Positions 51,201 through 57,200 of a stretch of DNA of 64,000 bases are shown here, piece after piece. The translations under genes were made by a program, and so were the position numbers. The DNA comes from Cladorhizidae sp. MBARI D1340-BT2. Taxonomy: Eukaryota > Porifera > Demospongiae > Poecilosclerida > Cladorhizidae. Location: positions 1,919,725-1,983,724 of the forward strand of contig JAQNBH010000005.1 of NCBI GenBank assembly GCA_028752905.1, written 5' to 3'. The notes below the pieces were generated by a model that saw nothing but the letters and a program-made list of their open reading frames with translations, was not told where the DNA came from and ran no database searches. Position 1 is the stretch's first letter, and each line of letters begins with the position of its first letter.

Positions 51201-54200
51201 CTCCATCACGGGACGAGTACAGGCGCACCTACAGGTACACACATACGGAAGTAATAGCACGCGTGCTAACTCACGTGGACATGTAAATAATACAAGACAA
51301 AAACTGTTTGTAAATGGCTTTAAAAATACAAAAAACACAAGATTTGACCCATGTAGACCACGTGCTTCTTGGATGACCCTTTACCACTTAAAAGCTGATT
51401 TACATGATTTTAAATGGTAAAGGGTCACCAACTGGATGGTCACATGGGGCAGATTGAGTTTATTTTTATTTTTAATATAAACATTTTGTTCTTGTGTCAA
51501 GTTATTTGTCTGTTTGTTTGTTTGTTTTATTGTTTCTGACGTTATAGTGAGGCCTACACCACGTCAGAGCTTCAGGGTCTCCAGGGCTTACTGTTCATTG
51601 TTGATATACCTACAGACAGGGGGTTAGATCGGTCAATACATGGTGGACCACCCAAAAATTCATAGGAAAGGTTTTGCAATGGATTCTGGTACTATTGGGC
51701 ATGCTCAATAACATACTAAAAATCTAGTTAAACCCAAGAACCAGGTCATTTTTATGATGGCGTCCACCAGGAGCTTAAAATGGGCACACCTCAATCACTA
51801 GAAAAGCTATTTTGGTGTCTAACCCTAGGTTTTAGGGCTCAATGAATCCTAGGTTTAGGGCAAGGAATCCTAGGTTTAGGGCAAGGAATCCTAGGTTTAG
51901 GGCAAGGAATCCTAGGTTTAGGGCAACGAATCCTAGGTTTAGGGCAAGTTTTAGGGAAAGTAATCCTAGGTTTTAAGCTCAAGGAATCATAGGTTCTAGG
52001 GCTCATGGAATCCTAGATTTTTGGGCTCATGGAATCCTAGGTTCTAGGGCTCATGGAAACCGATTGAATCAGTGAAGTTAATTATTTATTGACAAATCCA
52101 AGATGGCCTCACAAGAACGCCAACAATTCACTCAATAAGTAAGTGTTGTATTCAACAGTAATGAAAGCAATCAAAGTTGTCTTGTTGCAATTCATCGCCA
52201 TCCTCCGACTCCTCTGGAAGCAACTTGTTATGTGGATTGTCACGTTCGTCAAGTTGGCATAAGGTCCACAGGACAGGCAGCAATACATGACAGTCCATAT
52301 CTTATACAAGAGCAGCGGTGTGTCTTGCCCTGTGCCTGCACACATAAGCTAAACACACACCTGTGCCCTGTGCTCATACACATAGCTACACACACCTGTG
52401 CCCTGTGCTCATACACATAGCTACACACACCTGTGCCCTGTGCTCATACACATAGCTACACACACCTGTGCCCTGTGCTCATACACATAGCTACACACAC
52501 CCTGTGCTCATACACATAGCTACACACACCTGTGCCCTGTGCTCATACACATAGCTACACACACCTGTGCCCTGTGCTCATACACATAGCTACACACACC
52601 TGTACCCTGTGCTCATACACATAGCTACACACACCTGTGCCCTGTGCTCATACACATAGCTACACACACCCTGTGCCCTGTGCTCATACACATAGCTACA
52701 CACACCCTGTACCCTGTGCTCATACACATAGCTACACACACCTGTGCCCTGTGCTCATACACATAGCTACACACACCTGTGCCCTGTGCTCATACACATA
52801 GCTACACACACCCTGTGCCCTGTGCTCATACACATAGCTACACACACCTGTGCCCTGTGCTCATACACATAGCTACACACACCCTGTACCCTGTGCTCAT
52901 ACACATAGCTACACACACCCTGTGCTCATACACATAGCTACACACACCCTGTACCCTGTGCTCATACACATAGCTACACACACCCTGTGCCCTGTGCTCA
53001 TACACATAGCTACACACACCTGTACCCTGTGCTCATACACATAGCTACACACACCCTGTACCCTGTGCTCATACACATAGCTACACACACCTGTACCCTG
53101 TGCTCATACACATAGCTACACACACCCTGTGCTCATACACATAGCTACACACACCCTGTGCTCATACACATAGCTACACACACCTGTACCCTGTGCTCAT
53201 ACACATAGCTACACACACCCTGTGCCCTGTGCTCATACACATAGCTACACACACCTGTACCCTGTGCTCATACACATAGCTACACACACCCTGTGCCCTG
53301 TGCTCATACACATAGCTACACACACCCTGTGCCCTGTGCTCATACACATAGCTACACACACCTGTGCTCATACACATAGCTACACACACCCTGTGCCCAG
53401 TGATCATACACATAGCTACACACACCTGTACCCTGTGCTCATACACATAGCTACACACACCTGTACCCTGTGCTCATACACATAGCTACACACACCTGTA
53501 CCCTGTGCTCATACACATAGCTACACACACCCTGTACCCTGTGCTCATACACATAGCCACACACACCCTGTGCTCATACACATAGCTACACACACCCTGT
53601 GCCCTGTGCTCATACACATAGCTACACACACCCTGTGCCCTGTGCTCATACACATAGCTACACACACCCTGTGCCCTGTGCTCATACACATAGCTACACA
53701 CACCTGTGCCCTGTGCTCATACACATAGCTACACACACCCTGTACCCTGTGCTCATACACATAGCTACACACACCTGTGCCCTGTGCTCATACACATAGC
53801 TACACACACCCTGTGCCCTGTGCTCATACACATAGCTACACACACCCTGTGCTCATACACATAGCTACACACACCTGTGCCCTGTGCTCATACACATAGC
53901 TACACACACCTGTACCCTGTGCTCATACACATAGCTACACACACCCTGTGCTCATACACATAGCTACACACACCTGTACCCTGTGCTCATACACATAGCT
54001 ACACACACCCTGTGCCCTGTGCTCATACACATAGCTACACACACCTGTACCCTGTGCTCATACACATAGCTACACACACCTGTGCCCTGTGCTCAAACAC
54101 ATAGCTACACACACCCTGTGCCCTGTGCTCATACACATAGCTACACACACCTGTACCCTGTGCTCATACACATAGCTACACACACCTGTACCCTGTGCTC

Positions 54201-57200
54201 AAACACATAGCTACACACACCCTGTGCTCATACACATAGCTACACACACCTGTACCCTGTGCTCAAACACATAGCTACACACACCCTGTGCTCATACACA
54301 TAGCTACACACACCCTGTGCTCATACACATAGCTACACACACCTGTGCCCTGTGCTCATACACATAGCTACACACACCTGTGCTCATACACATAGCTACA
54401 GTTCCTAAAGTGCAGTGTGCTGAAAGTAGGAGAATCAGAAACAAGCGTGGGTGTATTTTGTAACCACTACTAACTGCACCCACTCGAACAATACATCCCT
54501 CCAACCTACCTGTGAGAGGCTGTTGGTGAGCGTGGCTCCCAAGTTCCCCTGTGCCATAATGAGACCAATGGCCGAGTCCTGAGTCAGGATAGACTGCAGA
54601 CCATTCACTGACAACACATGAAGGTGGAGAGAACAGTCGGGCTGTGGTGAGGAGAGGAGGGGGCAGGAGACAACAGAAAGAACAAATGGTTGCTTACATG
54701 TTACCCACAGAACTCTAGCTTGCACATGAGGGAGACTTTGTTACTATCAAGTCGAGCAGCATGGCATCGGATAAACAACTCTTAGTGTATTTTGGGGTTG
54801 GGGGATATTGTACCCTCGACCTGGGCTGGTTGGGGCACTCGACCTGGGCCGGACTGGGGCACTCGACCTGGGCTGGATTGGGGCTCTCGACCAGGGCCGG
54901 TCTGGGGCACTCGACCTAGGCCGGACTGGGCACTCGACCAGGGCCGGTCTGGGGCACTCGACCTAGGCCGGACTGGGCACTCGACCTAGGCCGGACTGGG
55001 CACTCGACCTGGGCCGGACTGGGGCACTCGACCTAGGCCGGACTGGGCACTCGACCTGGGCCGGACTGGGGCACTCGACCTGGGCCGGACTGGGGCACTC
55101 GACCTGGGCCGGACTGGGGCACTCGACCTGGGCTGGACTGGGGCACTCGACCAGGGCCGGTCTGGGGCACTCGACCTAGGCCGGACTGGGCACTCGACCA
55201 GGGCCGGTCTGGGGCACTCGACCTAGGCCGGACTGGGCACTCGACCTAGGCCGGACTGGGCACTCGACCAGGGCCGGTCTGGGGCACTCGACCTAGGCCG
55301 GACTGGGCACTCGACCTGGGCCGGACTGGGGCACTCGACCTAGGCCGGACTGGGCACTCGACCTGGGCCGGACTGGGGCACTCGACCTGGGCCGGACTGG
55401 GGCACTCGACCTGGGCCGGACTGGGGCACTCGACCTGGGCTGGACTGGGGCTCTCGACCAGGGCCGGTCTGGGGCACTCGACCTAGGCCGGACTGGGCAC
55501 TCGACATGGGCCGGACTGGGGCACTCGACCTGGGCCGGACTGGGGCACTCGACCTAGGCCGGACTGGGCACTCGACCTGGGCCGGACTGGGGCACTCGAC
55601 CTAGGCCGGACTGGGGCACTCGACCTGGGCTGGACTGGGGCACTTGACCTGGGCCGGACTGGGGCACTCGACCTGGGCCGGACTGGGGCACTCGACCTGG
55701 GCTGGACTGGGGCACTTGACCCAGGCCCGACTGGGGAAATAACAAGCATCATCCCACAAAGCATTGTTGTCAGTTTATATAAGTAATATAACTTACCACT
55801 AGGACGAGGACGGCCATGTTCCCAACCTCGCCTCTCTGAGCCTCCTTGATATTTCCTTGCAAGCCATGTTCCCAACCTCACCTCACTGAGCCTCCTTGAT
55901 ATTTCCTTGCAAGCCATGTTCCCAACCTTGCCTCTCTGAGCCTCCTTGATATTTCCTTGCAAGCCATGTTCCCAACCTCATCTCACTGAGCTCCTTGATA
56001 TTTCCTTGCAAGCCATGTTCCCAACCTCGCCTCTCTGAGCCTCCTTGATATTTCCTTGCAAGCCATGTTCCCCACCTCACCTCTCTGAGCCTCCTTGATA
56101 TTTCCTTGCAAGCCATGTTGCCAACCTCACCTCTCTGAGCCTCCTTGATATTTCCTTGCAAGCCATGTTCCCAACCGCGCCTCTCTGAGCCTCCTTGATA
56201 TTTCCTTGCAAGCCATGTTCCCCACCTCACCTCTCGGAGCCTCCTTGATATTTCCTTGCAAGCCATGTTCCCAACCTCACCTCTCTGAGCCTCCTTGATA
56301 TTTCCTTGCAAGCCATGTTCCCAACCTCACCTCTCTGAGCCTCCTTGATATTTCCTTGCAAGCCATGTCCCCAACCTCACCTCTCTGTGCCTCCTTGATA
56401 TTTCCTCGCGGGCCATGTTCCCAACCTCACCTCTCTGAGCCTCCTTGATATTTCCTTGCAAGCCATGTTACCAACCTCACCTCTCTGTGCCTCCTTGATA
56501 TTTCCTTGCAAGCCATGTTACCAACCTCGCCTCTCTGAGCCTCCTTGATATTTCCTTGCAAGCCATGTTCCCAACCTCACCTCTCTGAGCCTCCTTGATA
56601 TTTCCTTGCTTTCCTTTCATCTATTTACAATATTATTTGTGGAGATTTCAGAATCGTCCAATCCAATGGACGCTCGTGTGTACGTGAACAACCCGGCACG
56701 CGATAACGTAACAAAATACAGCAAACAAGTCATTGCTTTAAATGGGTCAAAGTTCTTCGAACAAGGGCGTGTTTTCAGATATCACAGGTGGGCTTTTAAA
56801 AAGTTTCAGTTCATGCCTAAGCATTAATCAACCTCGTAAGTGCCAGCATCAAATAAGTTAAATGAGCTCTGGGTTCACTTAATGGGCCAGTGTAACCCCC
56901 TTCTGGAGTTCACTTAATGGGCCAGTGTAACCTCCTTCTGGAGTTCACTTAATGGGCCAGTGTAACCTCCTTCTGGAGTTCATTTAATGGGCCAGTGTAA
57001 CCCCCTTCTGGAGTTCACTTAATGGGCCAGTGTAACCTCCTTCTGGAGTTCATTTAATGGGCCAGTGTAACCCCCTTCTGGAGTTCACTTAATGAGCCAG
57101 TGTAACCCCCTTCTGGAGTTCATTTAATGGGCCAGTGTAACCTCCTTCTGGAGTTCACTTAATGGGCCAGTGTAACCTCCTTCTGGAGTTCATTTAATGG

